A stretch of 64,000 bases of DNA from Chrysomallon squamiferum (taxonomy: Eukaryota > Mollusca > Gastropoda > Neomphalida > Peltospiridae), in NCBI GenBank assembly GCA_012295275.1, contig CM022676.1, positions 2,074,503 through 2,138,502 of the forward strand, given 5' to 3'. Under the pieces are notes generated by a model. That model did no database searches. It was not told the origin of the DNA and worked only from the letters and a program-made list of their open reading frames with translations. A program made the position numbers and the translations under genes. Numbering within the stretch: position 1 is the first letter of the stretch; the number at the start of each line of letters is the position of its first letter. Below are positions 11,860 to 26,230 of the stretch, piece by piece.

Positions 11860-13480
11860 AATAAGTCTAACCCTAAATGTAACCCCAACCCCAAACTTAA
11901 CCCTAACCCTAACGCTAACGCTAACCCTAAACCTAACCTAAAACTAATCCTTAACCTAACCCTAACACAAAGCCTAACCGTGTGACTACCACTAGTACTG
12001 TCTGTCCCTAATGTATGTATATTTAACAATAACTCTAACCCTAACCCTAACCTAACCCTAATCTTAACCATAACTCTAACCTAACCCTAACCCTAACACT
12101 AACCCTAACCCTAACCCTAACCCTAACCCTAACTCTAACCCTAACCCTAACCATAACCATAACCCTGACCCTGACCCTAACCCTAACCCTAACCCTAACC
12201 CTAACCCTAACTCTAACCCTAACCCTAACCCTGACCATAACCATAACTGTACCCTAACCCTAACCCTAACCCTAACCCTATCCCTATCCCTAACCCTAAC
12301 CCAAACCTAACCCTAACCCTAACCCAAACCTAAATTTAACCCTAAGCATAAACCTAAGCCTAACTCTAACCTGACCCTAAATCTAACCTAAGGATAAACC
12401 TAAGCCTAACCCTAACTTAAAGCAAACCCTTTCCTAGCCATAACGGTAACACAAACCCTTACGGTGTGATTACCAGTAGTACTGCCTGTCCCTAACGTAT
12501 GCATGTTTAACATTAACTCTAATCCTAACTAACCTAACGCTGACTAAAACTGACCCTAACCCTAACTCTAAACCTTACCGTAACCCTAAATCTAACCCTA
12601 ATGTATAAATGTTTAACCCTAACACTAACCGTAACGCTAACGCAAATCCTAACGCTAACCTTAACCCAAACCCAAAACCTAACCTTAACTCTAACCCTTA
12701 CTAAAATCCTAAACAAAAACCAAACACTAACCTAACCCAGTCAACAATGTGCATATTTTTAAGGTGATTACCAGTAGGAGTATCCCTAATGTATATGATT
12801 AACCCTAACTCTAACCCTAATCCTAACCCTAAACCTAAACTTAACCATAACCGTTACCCTAACCGCAACACTAATCCTAATCCTAACCCTAACCCTAACA
12901 ATAACAATAACTCTAACCTTAAGCATAACCCTTACCATAACACTAACTTAAACCCTTACTGTAACCCTAAACTTAACCCTATCCCTAACTTTAACCATAA
13001 GAATAGCCGTTACCCTAACATTAACTTAAACCCTAAAGTGAACCCTGACTAACCCTTCTCCTAACCCTAACCCTAACACAAACCGTAACAATAACCATAA
13101 CGGCGATCCGAACTCTAACCATAACCATGAACCTAAACCTAAACCTAACACTAACACTAACCCAATCTCTAACCCTAACTAACCCTAATCCTAACACTCA
13201 CACTAAAACTAACCCTAACGCTAACATTAACTCTAAAGTTAGCCCTAATTCTAACACTTTGCATTATGGTTACCCTAAACATAAACCAAACGCATACTAA
13301 AAATAATCTTACCACAAATTCTACTACTAACACTTATCATAACCCAAACCCTAACCGTATGATTACCAGTAGTACTGCTTGTCCGAAAGGTACGTATGTT
13401 TAACTTTAACCCTAACCGTAATCCTAACCCTAACAGTGACACTAAACCTAAACACGACAACAAATATTCCTACTCTTGAT
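11860..13480 (+). repeat. Degenerate telomere-like (CCCTAA)n block
   Basis: About 1.6 kb of CCCTAA repeats and one-base variants (CTCTAA, CCATAA, CCCTGA), all in the same orientation. Short, nearly pure runs occur at 12030-12300. A ~60-bp non-telomeric motif (GATTACCAGTAGTACTG, CTGTCCCTAA, ATGTTTAAC) interrupts it at about 11976, 12463, 12763 and 13353. No gene is present; Asn-Pro and Val-Arg frames are artefacts of the hexamer. Confidence 0.95.
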
Positions 13481-16400
13481 TCCAATATACTTTAAATAAC
13501 CCTAGCTCTAACCCTAACCCAAATCCTAACCGTAACACTAATCCAATCTCAATTTCAAAACCTAATCCTACTTAAGTTTCCAAGGTTAATTCTTATTCTA
13601 ACGCTACTTCAAATCGTTACCCTCAAATTATTGTGGACATTACGATACAATTTAAATAACCCTAGTTCTAAGGCAAACCCTAACCTTAACTTTAACCCTA
13701 ATCGAGTCACAAATTCTAAACCTAATCCTAATTAAGTTTCCTAGGTTAATTCTTGTCTTCAGGCTACTTCGAATCGTGAACCTTAGATTATTCTGGAATT
13801 TATGATCAGCTTTATAATGCAATTTAGATAACCATACCTCTAATCATAACCCTAACCCTATCCCTAACCCTAATCCAATCTCAAACTCTAATCCTAATCC
13901 TACGCAAGACTGCACGCTTAAGTCTTATGCTAAAGCTACTTCTAACAGTCACCATCAAATTATTCTGGACTTTATGATAATCTAAATAAGTATAGCTCTA
14001 ACCCTAAGACTAAGCCTAACTCTAACCCTAACCCTAACTCTAACCCTAATCCTAACCCTAATCCAATCTCAAATTATCAGCATAATTCTATGCAAGTTTC
14101 CAAGGTTAATTCTTATCCTAAAGCTATTTTCTAATGAAGCCTCTGAAATTATTTTGGACATTATAATAACCTTCGTAATACAAGTTAAATAACCCTAGCT
14201 CTAACCCTAACCCTAACCCTAACCGTAACACGAAACCTAACCCAAATCCAATCTCAAATTCTAAATCTAACTCAACGAAAGTTTCCACGGTTAAATATTA
14301 TCCTAACGCAACTTCCAATCGAGACCATCAAATTATTCTGGATATTATGATAATCTTCTGGTACAGTTTAAATCACCATAGCTCTAACCCTAACACAAAC
14401 ACTAACACTAACCCTAAACCAATATCAAATTCTAAACCTCATCCCATGCAAATTTCCAAGGTTAATTCTTATCTTAACCCTATATCTAATCGTGACCCTC
14501 AAATTAGTTTGGATATTATGATACAATCTTCTGGTACAATTTAAATAGCCCTAGCTCTAGTCCTAACCCAAACACTAACCCTAACCCAATCTCAAATTCT
14601 CATCCTAGCAGTACGAAAGTTTCCACGGTTAATGCTTATGCTAAGGCTACTTCCAATCGTCACCCTAAAATTATTTTGGACATTATGATAATGTTCGTTA
14701 TATAATTTAAATAAGCCTAGCTGAACCCTAATCCAATCTCAAATTTTAAACCTAATCCTAAGCACGTTTCAAAGGATAATTCTTATCCTAACGCTAATTC
14801 GAATCGTGACGGTCAATTTAGTTTGGACATTATGATATGCTTCTTAATAAAACATTATTAACCCTTGCTGTAAGGCTAAGGCTAACCCTAACCTTAACTA
14901 TGATCCAACCTCAATTTCTAAACTTAATCCTACTTAAGTTTTCAAGGTTAATTCATATTATAACGCTGGTTCGAATAGTGACTATGAAATTATTTTGGAC
15001 ATTATCATAACGTTCATAATAGAATTTGAACACGGCTTGCTCTAACCCGAAGCCGAACCCTAACATTAACCCTAATCCAATGTCAAATTCCGAACCGAAT
15101 ACTACGCAAGTTTCAAAGGTTAATTCGTATCCTAAAGCTACTTCGAATAGTGACCGTAAAATTATTTTAGATATTATCATAACCTTCGTAATAGAATTTA
15201 AATAATCCTAGCCCTAAGGCTAACCCTAAACCTAACCCTACTCCAATCTCAAATTCCCTACGCTAGTCTAAAATATTAATTCTTACCTTAATACTAATTC
15301 GAATTCTGATCCTCAAATTATTTTCGACATTATGCTAACCTACGTAATAAATTTAAAATAGTTTAACTCTAACGCTAACCCTAACCTTAAACGTAATCCT
15401 AATCCAATCTTAAATTCTAAACCTAATGCTACTTAACGTTCCAAGGTTAATTCTTATCCTAACGCAACTTCCAATAGTGACCCTACAATTATTTTGGACG
15501 TTATGATAACGTTCGTAATACAGTTTAAATAAGCCTAGCTGAAACCTAAGGATAACCCAAACCCTAATCCAATCTCAAATTCTAAACCGAATCCTATGCA
15601 AGTATCAAAGGTTAATTTTTATCCTAACGCTACTTGGAATCGTGAGAGTCAAATTATTTTGATATGCTGATATCATTCCTAATACAATGTTAATTGCCCT
15701 AGCTCTAAGGCTAAGCCTAACCCTAACCCTCACCCTAATCCAATCTCAAATTCAGAACCTAATCCTAGATACGCTTTCAATGTTAATTCTTATCCTTACG
15801 CTGCTTGGAATCGTGACCATCAAATTACCTTCGACTTTATGATAGCGTTCGAAATAGAATTTAAATAAGCCTAGCTGTAACCCTAAATCTAATCCAATCT
15901 GAAATTCTAAACGGAATCCTAAGCAAGTTTCAAAGGTAAATTCGTATTCTCACGCTATTCGCATAGTGACACTCAAATTATTTTAGACACTATCATTACC
16001 TTCGTAATATAATTTAAATAACCCTAGCTCAAATCGGAACTGTAATCCAATCTCAATTTCTATACCTTAGCCTATGCAAGTTTCTAAGCTTAATACTTAT
16101 CCTAACGTTACTTCCAATCATGACCCTCAGATTATTTTGCAAATGATGACAACCTTCGCAATACAAGTAAAATAACCCTAGCTCTAACCAAAACCCTACC
16201 CTTAACCCTAAAGATAATACAATCTAAAATTCTGGACCTAACTTTGTGAAAGCTTCCAAGTTTAATTGTTCTCCTAACGCTACATGGAATCGTGACCCTT
16301 CATAATACAATTTAGAAAAAAACGTAGCTCTAACCCTAACACTAAACAGAACACTAATCTAATGTCAAACTGTGAACCCAATCCAATGCAAATTTACAAA

Positions 16401-19400
16401 GCTAATTCTTATCCAAACGCTACTTCCAATCGTGACCCTCAAATTATTTTCCACGTAAAGATAATCTTCACAATTTAAATAAACCTAACTCTAACACTAA
16501 CGCTAAGCCAATCTCAAATTCTAAGCCTAATCCTACCATAGTTTCTAAGTTTAATTCTGATCCTAACGCTACTTCGAATTGTACCCTCAAATAATTCTGG
16601 ACATTATGATGCCCGTCGTAATATAACTTAAATAGCCTTCGCTCTAAACTTATCCCTAATCCTAAACCTAACCCTAACCCTAATCCTAACCCGAATATGA
16701 AATTCTAAACCTAATCCTAGGCAAGTTTCCAAGGTTAATCCTTTTCCTAACGCTTCTTCAAATCGAGCCCCTGGAATTATTTTGCACACTATGATAACCG
16801 TCGTAATACCGTTTAAATAACCCTAGCTCTAACCATATCTGTAACCTAATGCTAACCCTAATACAAACTCATATTGCAAACGTAATCCTACGCCAGTTTC
16901 TGAGTTTAAAATTATACTAACGCTACTTCGAATCGTGATCCACAAATTACGTTGGGTATTATTATAACATTCGTAATACAATTTGAAAAAAAAAAAAAAA
17001 AAACTAGCTCTAAACCTATCCATAACCTTTACATTAACATTAACCCTAATCCAATATCAAATTCTAAACATAAGCCAGTACAAGTTTCCAAGGTTAGTTC
17101 TAATCTGAACGCTAATTCGAATTGTGACCCTAAATTATATTGTATATTATGATAAAATTCTTAATACAAGTAAAATAACCCTAGTTCTAAACCTAATCCT
17201 AAACCTAATCTAATATCAAATTCTAGACCTAATCCTACGCAAGCTTTCATGTTTAATTCTTCTCCTAAAGCAACTTCGAAACGTGACCCTCAAATTATTT
17301 TGGACATTGTGATAACCAGCTGAATACAGTAAGGCTAGATCTAACCCTAAGACTAACCCTAACCCTAAACCTAACCGTAATCCTAATCCAATCTCAAATA
17401 GTAGACATAATCCTTCGCATGTTTCCCAGGTAAATTCTTATGCTAAAACTACTACAAATAGTGACCCTCAAATTATTTCGAACATTATGATAACCTTCAT
17501 AATACAATTTAAAACAGCCAAGCATTAACCCTTACCCTAACCCTAACCATAATGCAATCTCAAATTCTAAACCGAATCCAACGCAAGTTTCTAGGGATAA
17601 TTTTTATTCTAAAGCTACATCGAAACGTGACCTTTAAATTAGTTTGGACATTATGATAACCAACGTAGTACAATTTAAAAAAGACAAGCATTAAATGTAA
17701 TCCTAAACCGAACCCTAACATTAAACCTAACCCTAACCATAACTATAATCCAATATCAAATTCTAAACTGAATTCTATCAAGATACCTAAGCTAATTGTT
17801 ATCCTAAATCTATTTCCAGTCTTCCAATTGAAATTATTTTGGATATTATGATAACCTTAGTAATACAAGTTAAATAACTATAGTTCTAACCTTAACCCTA
17901 ACCGTAACCCTAACTCGAATCCTAATTCTAATCTTAATGCAAACTCAAATACTAAACAATGTTTCCAGGGATAATTCTTATTCTAACGCTACTTAGAAAA
18001 GTGACCATCAAATTAGTTGGGACATTATGAAAACCTTCGTAATACAATTTAAATAAGCCAAACATTAACCCTAACCCTAACCCTAAAACTAACCCTAATC
18101 CAATCTCAAATTCTAAGCCGAATTATTTCAAAGTTTCGTAGGATAATTCTTATCCTAAAGCTATTTCCAATCGTCTCTCTTAAATTATATTGCACATTAT
18201 CATAACCTTCGTAATACAAGTTAACCCTAACACTAACGCTAACCCTAAAACTAATCAAATTTCAAATACTAAACCGAATTCTTCGAAAGTTTCCACTTTA
18301 ATTCTACTCATAAAGGTATTTCCAATGGTCTCTCTGAAATTATTTTTCTCATTATTGTAACATTCGCAATATAAATTACACAACTCTAGGTCTAACCCTA
18401 ACCGTTACCCTAACCCTAACCCTAACCCTAACCCTAACCCTAACACTAACCCTAACCCTAACCCTAACCCTAACCCTAACCCTAACCCTAACCCTAACTC
18501 TAACCCTAACCCTAACCCTAATACAATCTCAAATTCTAAGCCGAATTCTATGCAAGATTCCAATGTTAATTCTTATCCTAAAGCTATTTCTAATCGTGCC
18601 CGTCACATTATTTTCGACATTATGATAACCTTCGTAATACAATATAAGAAAGCCAAGCATTACCCTAACCCTAACCTTGACCCTAACCCTAACCCTGTCA
18701 CTAACCCTAACCCTAATGCAATCTCAAATTTTAAACAGAATTATACGCGTTTCCATGTATAAATCCTACTCTAATCTGCTTCGAAACGTGACCCTCAAAT
18801 TATTTGGGACATTATGAAAACCTTCATAATATAATACTAACCCTAGTCTTAACCCTAAACCTAATTCTAACCCAAACCCTAACCCGAACCGTAACCCTGA
18901 CCCTGACCCTGACCATAACCCTAACCCTAATACAATCGGAAATTCTAAACAGAATCCAACGCGTTTCCAGGGATAATTCTTATTCTAACGCTACTTCGAA
19001 ACGTGACCCTCAGATTATTTTGGACATAATGATAAACTTCGTAATACAATTTAATAAAGGGAAATATTAACCCTAACCCTAACCCTAACGTTAACCCTAA
19101 GTGAATCTCAAATTCTAAACCGAATTCTGTGCGTTTCATGGGTTAATTCTGATCCCAAATCTATTTCCAATCGTGCCCCTCAAATTATATTCCACATTAT
19201 GATAACCTTCCTAATACAAGTTAAATAACCTAGATCTAACCTTAACCCTAACCCTAACCCTAATGTAATCTCAAATTTTAAACCGAATCATACGCGTTTC
19301 CAGGGATAATTATTATTCTAACGCTACTTCGAAACGTGACCCTCATATTATTTTGGACATAATGATAACCTTCGTAACACAACAAAAAATCAGCGAAATA

Positions 19401-20600
19401 TTAACCCTAACCCTAACCTTAACCCTAACCCTAACCCTAACCCTAATGCAATCTCAAATTCTATACCGAATTCTGCGCGTTTCCAGGTATAATTCTTATT
19501 CTATCGCTTCTTCTAAACGTGACCCTCGAATCATTTTGGACATTACGAAAACCTTCTTAATGCAATTTAAATAAGGCAAACCTTAATCCTAACCCTAACC
19601 CTAACCTTAACCCTAACCCTAAGCCTAACCCTAATCTTAACCCTGACCCTAATGTAATCTCAAATTCTAAGCCGAATTGTTTGCGAGTTTTCAAGGTTAA
19701 TTCTTCTCCTAACGCCATTTCCAATCGTCTCATTCAAATTATTGTGGAAATTATGATAACCTTCGAAATACAATTTAAATAAAACAAGTATTAACTCTAA
19801 CCCTAATCAAATCTCAAATTCAAAACCGAATTATATGCGTTTCCAGGATTGATTATTATGCTAAATTATTTCCGATCGAGACCCTCAAATTATTTTGTCC
19901 ATTATGATATCTTTCGTAATACAAGTTAAGTAAACCTTGCTATAACCCTAACCCTAACCCAAACCCTAACCCTAACCCTAACCCTAACCCTAACCCTAAC
20001 CCAAACCATAACCATAACCTTAATCCTAAACCTAATCCAATCTCAAATACTAAACAGAATTCTACGCAAGTTTCCAAGGTTAATTTTTATCCTAACGCTA
20101 ATTCGAATCCTCTCCCTCAAATTATTTTGAACATTATGATACCCTTCGTAATACATGTTAAATAACCGTAGCTCTAACCCTAACTTTAACCCTTACCCTA
20201 TACCTAATCCAATCACAACGTCTAACTCGAATTCTATGCTGTTTTCCAAGGTTAATTCTTATCATAAAGCTATTTCCAATCGTGCACCTCATATTATTTT
20301 GCACATTATGATAACCTTCGTAATACTAGGTAAGTAAACCTAGCTCTAACACATACCCTAACACTAACCTAAACCCTAACCAAACCCTAACCCTAACCCT
20401 AACCCTAATCCAATCTCAAATTGTAAACCGAATTCTATGCAAGTTTCGAAAGTTAATTCTTATCCTAAAGCTATTTCCAATCGTTCCCCTCAAATTATTT
20501 TGCACATTATTATACATTTCGTAATACAAGTAGAATAACCCCAGCTGTAACCCTAACCCTAACAATAACTAATCTTAACTCAAATTAACCCTATAACAAT
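13481..20600 (+). repeat. ~170-bp satellite with embedded telomere-like repeats (about 40 units)
   Basis: Tandem units of about 150-230 bp. Each has a run of CCCTAA-like hexamers followed by a non-telomeric body with recurring boxes in fixed order: AATCCAATCTCAAATTCTAA, TTTCCAAGGTTAATTCTTAT, AATCGTGACCCTCAAATTAT, TTGGACATTATGATAACCTT and CGTAATACAATTTAAATAA. Box starts at 13626, 13784, 13957, 14150, 14332, 14501, 14665 and so on show the period. The hexamer part varies in length between units, with the longest pure run near 18395-18510, so most length variation comes from there. The units are well diverged from each other. No open gene is seen. Confidence 0.92.
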
Positions 20601-21647
20601 TTTAATCCTTCTCCTTTTTCAAATTCTAAACCTAATCCTGAAAAATTATATGCTATCTTTCTAAGGTTCAAATTTCTACGCAAGTTTTATCTTAATCCAA
20701 CGCTACTTCCTATCATGACGTCCAAATTATTTTGGACATTTTGAAAACGTTTGTAATACAATTTAAATCATAATAGAATTCAAATAACCCTAGGTCTAAA
20801 ACCCTAACCCCTACCCTAACCCTAACCCTAACCCACCCTATATCACTCTCAGATTCAAAAACCTAATCCTACACAATTTTGCAAGATTATTTCCTATCCT
20901 AGAGTTAATTCCAATCGTGACCTTCAAATTTTTTTTATGACATTATGATAACAATTTTAAAAGAAAATAAAGCTAATCCTAGCTCTAAGGGTAACCCTAA
21001 TCCCACTAATCCATTCTCAAATTCTAACCCTAACACTAACCCTAAGGTTAATTCTAATCCTAACACTAACCCTATCCCTAATCCAAAATTTTGGACATTT
21101 TTAAATCTAATCCTAGAATTCAAATAACCCTAGGTTTAATTGTTACCCCTAACCCTAACGCTATCAGATTCAAAACATTAATCCTCAGTTCATTTTGCAA
21201 GATTATTTCATGACAAGAGTTAATAAAATTTAAATCAAATTGTTTTCGACATTATGATAACCTTAACAAGAAAATTTAAGTAATCTCCAGCTCTAAACCT
21301 AATGGCAAGTCCTAAACTTTATTTCTAACCCTAAACTAAACTAATCCCTAACCCTTACCCTAATCAAATCCATCAAATTTTAACCCTAATCCTGTAACCC
21401 TTCAGCTTTAATCCTAACCCTAACAGTAACCTTCAAATCGTAACCTTCAATTTATGTTAACCCTATCATGACAACCGTAATAAAATTTAAATAGCCTTAA
21501 CCTAACTCTACCTTAAGTTAACATCAACCTTAACCCTAATCCTGACCGAAACCGAAACCATAACACTAACCGTAAACCTAACCGAAGCCGAAACTTTAAC
21601 ACTAACCGTAATCCTAACTAAGTTTAATCCTAACCCGAATAACCCTG
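20601..21647 (+). repeat. Decayed right end of the satellite array
   Basis: CCCTAA-like hexamers and recognisable but scrambled satellite boxes (for example GACATTATGATAACCTTAAC at about 21248), with rising divergence. The block ends in a T run (21648-21660) that directly precedes a splice-acceptor-like TTAG and BTB-gene exon 2 homology. Confidence 0.85.
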
Positions 21648-21660
21648 TTTTTTTTTTTTT

Positions 21661-22098
21661 GTTAGTTTCGTGTAAAGCCAAGTTCAACGAGGCACTGTGG
21701 CTGGTCTTCTCTATCTGTAGGATATGGAAAATCTTGAGGAGATTTGTGTGAAATATTTGGAGACGACGATTAGAGCAGAAACTGCGTGCATAGTAATGGA
21801 GCAAGCTCGCTGTTTTGAAGAGAAGACTCTGAAGAAAGCTGCTTTGACCTGCATAGAACAGAATGGTGATGTCGCTCTGAAATCTCCCGGCTTTATTCAG
21901 CTGTGTCGCCGCTGCTTGATTGAGATTATTCAGTCAGACGAACTAAGGGTAAATGAAGAGGTCGTGTTTGAGTCTGTTTTAGCGTGGAGCAAGTCAGCGT
22001 GTAAGAGTCACGGAAACAAGTTCGATTTTGAGAACAGAAGAGCAGTCCTGGGAGATGCTGTGTGGCTCGTCAGGTATCCATTATTGTCTCAGAAGTAT

Positions 22099-22105
<7 letters not shown>
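21661..22105 (+). pseudogene. X-prime: truncated BTB-BACK gene relic (exon 2 only)
   Basis: Homologous to exon 2 of X1 (30989) and X2 (37285), starting at the conserved TAG/TTTCGTGTA acceptor. The first codons contain TAA where X1 and X2 have Tyr, and a 9-nt deletion creates TAG just before the BACK domain. An open stretch from 21724 then encodes the BACK domain (ETACIVMEQAR, LKKAALTC, CRRCLIEIIQSDELRVNEEV, VFESVLAWSKSACKS). Homology stops at about 22100 in a TA/GATA microsatellite; the region encoding the tail is deleted. Exon 1, which would encode most of the BTB fold, is not found upstream, where the satellite array lies. Clearly dead. Confidence 0.85.
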
Positions 22106-22140
<35 letters not shown>

Positions 22141-23805
22141 GATAGATATTAAATTAAAAACAATTACAATTAAAATTTTAGAAATAAATACAATCGAAAA
22201 ACAAAAAAAAACAAAAATAAAAGAAACATCCTTTCAAAAAGAATTAAAATATTTTAAACCATTTCCGCACGTTTTATTGAATCGATTCGTAAATCCTTCG
22301 GAAACGTAACTTTATACAGGCGTGTTATTTAGAAAATTATGTAGGGACTAAAATGTATTTCAGACTTTGGCTTTCCCTGTAAGCTATGACGAGATGTGCT
22401 GATATTGGATGTTTTCATAGTAGTCTATAAGTTAAAATGTTGTTTTTTCATGATTTTTACAAATATTACTAACCATTAACATATTTTGTGTTTGGTCGAC
22501 ATACTATTTCTTTTTTTTTTTTTTTTTTTCACTTAAATGCATGTTAGTAAATCACAACATTTTGGAATCACTTGCTAGGTTCGTTCGGATTCAGTTCTGT
22601 TCTGTTCGCTGCTGAATGCAGAGTTATAATTTATATTACGTTAAACGTGTTTGCTGCATCCAGAGTTTTCTAATTCTCTGACGCTTTCAGATTTAATTTG
22701 CCTTTGGAACACTCGATTTCGGCGTACAAAACTGAACTGAACAGGCCTTATTAAACTTTTCTTTGCTACTCGAATTTCTGTAAAACCTAATAACTTGAGA
22801 TTTAACAATATCTGTAAATGAAGAGCATGAAATGATTTACATTTGCAGTTGGTGGGTGTTTGTGCTTTTAACAATACTTTATGATCAAAATAATTTGGTT
22901 TTTCAAATTGTATACCTGTATATATTATTACATCCCAAAAGTCTCCAGTCTAATCTGATCTTTAAGTTCTATATTATCATTCTGTCAGTTGAATAAACCG
23001 TTGATTGTCTAACATATTTGTAAGTTGTAACGATCTCACGATTTATCTTTTGAAGGATGTGGTTTTGTGTGAAGGCTAATTTTTCTCCAGCTGATTTTCT
23101 AAAGTAACCGGCTAATTTCATGTTACGTCCGTTATCGAGAAGTGATTCTAAACCAGTCTTGGGTTGCGGGTTGGGATCAAAATTAAAGCCACGGTCCAAA
23201 GGTGGTTGTTCATGTTTCTTAACAGGTTTATGCTAGTTGAACGATTTTAGTCTTTACAGTTCATTTCTATATTTAGAAAACACACTGTGTCGGTATTTAT
23301 AAAATTTAGAAGGCTAAACATTGATATAATGAGATATGTCATAGCATCGGCGAACAATTTTGCTAGTTGATTAACGTTCATAGTAGAGCGTGGTAGAAAT
23401 CGCGTGGTAGCCTTTGAATTTGATATTTACACTGGGTAGTAATCGACAGTGATGACAGACCCCGATTTCGTCTATTTGCATAGATAATACCAAATTTGTG
23501 GATGGGATTATTAATTCTATTTTTTTGATATACCTAGAAACAAAATTTAAAAAAATCGGTATCATACATTCCGATAGTTTAGTTGTTATTTTTTTCTACC
23601 CCACTTTATCGCATTGCATTTACATCGATCTAAACGAGATTTATTTATTTAACTAAAACATTTTAATCTAATTTAGGAATGCTAGATTGTGATATAATAA
23701 CAAACACTGTTATGCTGTGAAATAATAATAAACAATAATAATATCTTCATCATCTTTCTTATTATTAATGTTACTACTGCTACTATTACTATTCCACCTA
23801 ATACA

Positions 23806-24181
<376 letters not shown>

Positions 24182-24189
24182 TTTTATCT

Positions 24190-24408
24190 GTCCTGAAGAG
24201 AACCAGTTCAAATTCTCGGTTCCATAATTATTGATTATATATATATATTTTAATTATTAATAATATTTATATATTTAAGAAATTTGTTCTCATTCTTCTT
24301 AAATATTTAACTGATATTCGTTTAGTTATTCTTTATAAATATTTCAACTGAAACAGAAACTAAGTTTTACTTTTGTGATTTCTCAGAAAGTCTGTTGTGT
24401 ACAAGGAA

Positions 24409-24440
<32 letters not shown>

Positions 24441-24480
24441 GTGAAATACTAGCAACGGAACGATACAGATAGCGTAAATT
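24190..24480 (+). promoter_or_regulatory. Orphan X-type promoter module with ISRE-like motif
   Basis: GAAACAGAAACT at 24350-24361, preceded by a TATA-like TATAAATA (about 24333). It is followed by the X-type untranslated exon (ACTAGCAACGGAACGATACAG). The donor reads AT where X1 has GT (CGATACAG/GTAGGT), and no X exon 1 follows. It is therefore a decayed promoter copy lying between X-prime and Y1. Confidence 0.55.
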
Positions 24481-25290
24481 CCGATATATTTTATTACTCT
24501 ATTTAAATAATATGGACTTCATAAGAATTATCACTTATTCACACACACAAACTCATACGCATTAAATATCTCTAAAGATTAGATTTTTTATATTAATCAA
24601 ATAATTTATCAAATAATCAGTTGAAACCAGTAATATAACAAACCAAAGCAAATGATGAGACTGCTAAACAAACAGTGAACAAATAAGACGTGAAATTGTC
24701 ACGTGACACTTCTTAACATTACGTTACACTCAGCGATATTGAAAATGTCAAAGGACTTTGTCTCCAGAACATTGGGTTGAAAATAACATTATCTGTGTAA
24801 ACCTTTCCATTCGCAGACGTATTAACTGTTCATGAAGAAGTCGTAACATGAAGTTCTAGAACGTAATTACTATGTTAAAATAAAAACAGTTTTATAAATC
24901 TTCATAAGTAGAATCGTTAATTGCACGCAGAATAAATACGTCCGGTCTGGCTTTTCATTCTGTTTCCGTTAAGAAAGATTTTTAAATCATTTTTTATTTA
25001 CATTCGCCAAATATGATGATGACGATGAGGTACACAAAATTACGCTTAGTATATTTGCAACTTTTTCACGAAACTAATCATTCTTCAACAAATATTAATC
25101 ATGCACATGCAGTAAGAAATTTTTCCTATTTATTAAAAGAAAATAGGAAATTTACAGTTCATGGATTAAAAAACTCGTAAATGAACATTACGACTAAACT
25201 GTGTTAAATAAACATTACGACAAAGCTGTGTTTGTTAGTACTGTGTATTGACACTTATGAATTGTCCTGAGTTTATGCCAACACGTTAAC

Positions 25291-25595
25291 ATTGTCACCA
25301 GTGAAAAATAATTTAGTGAACGATATATTCATTGATTTGTTCTCTAGAGTTATCTCTCTTGATATGAACCGGGTCAAAGCTATTTTAGGTGAAATACTCG
25401 TTTCGATAATTATTTATTAGATATCATTATAATTTATTATTTTATTAGGAATATTTTTTTCTTATTATTCACAAATATTTCACTGACAGTTCCTTTAGTT
25501 ATTGTTTATTAATATCTCAGCTGAAACAGAAACTAAGGTTTCTCGGAAAAAGCTGTCGTGAACAAGGAAGTAATTTGAGAATCGAAACACTGCAG
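25291..25595 (+). promoter_or_regulatory. Promoter module and untranslated exon of Y1
   Basis: Y-type module: conserved GTGAAAAATAATTTAGTGA (25302), DR1-like GGGTCAAAG (25371), and ISRE-like GAAACAGAAACT at 25523-25534. A short 5'UTR exon follows, ending CACTGCAG at 25595 with donor GTAATT. The matching acceptor is at 26393, just before the Y1 start codon. The motif roles are inferred from vertebrate consensus sites. Confidence 0.55.
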
Positions 25596-26149
25596 GTAAT
25601 TACTGATATATTTTATTTCGATCAAGTAATAGCTATATTTTCTGCTGTCACGTTTGTTTTAGATATTTATTAATACAACCAGTAACGTTATTTTTATAAA
25701 TTGGTTTTATATTTTGAGTTTAAAACTGATATACTTCAAAGAAATGTGTATTTAGGTCACGCCATCATAGTTGTGTCACAGAGGTTATTTAATAAAAACG
25801 TTATTCAGAAATAAAGATCAGTTACGTTGTATAGTTCGAAATTCTCACTTATAAAGAGTTGATCAAACTGAATCTGTTGATTTTTTATTTTATTTTTATT
25901 ATATTATTATTATTTATTTATTTTTAAATATGAAGAAAAATTGACCCGATTATGTACTTTTTAACAGCAGAGGAAAGGGTATTTTTCTGGGTATGTTATA
26001 TTTGTATCACCTACCGTAAAACCAGACAGGTAAATGAAATTAACATATACCTAGTGGAAAAGTCGCGTTGCTCTGATGTTTCCTTTTGTGTAAATTAAAA
26101 CAGCACAGCAACAATAACAAATTCATCAGCATCAAGAAATACGACAAAA

Positions 26150-26150
26150 A

Positions 26151-26202
<52 letters not shown>

Positions 26203-26230
26203 TAATAACAATAATAAAAATCACAATAAT
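26150..26230. repeat. (AAT)n microsatellite
   Basis: Trinucleotide run in the 5'UTR intron of Y1; the Y2 equivalent is at 42940-43025. Confidence 0.9.

Noticed and set aside
11860-21647. Interpretation as a true chromosome end
   Set aside because: Unique sequence continues on both sides and the hexamers are degenerate; it is interstitial unless the assembly is wrong.
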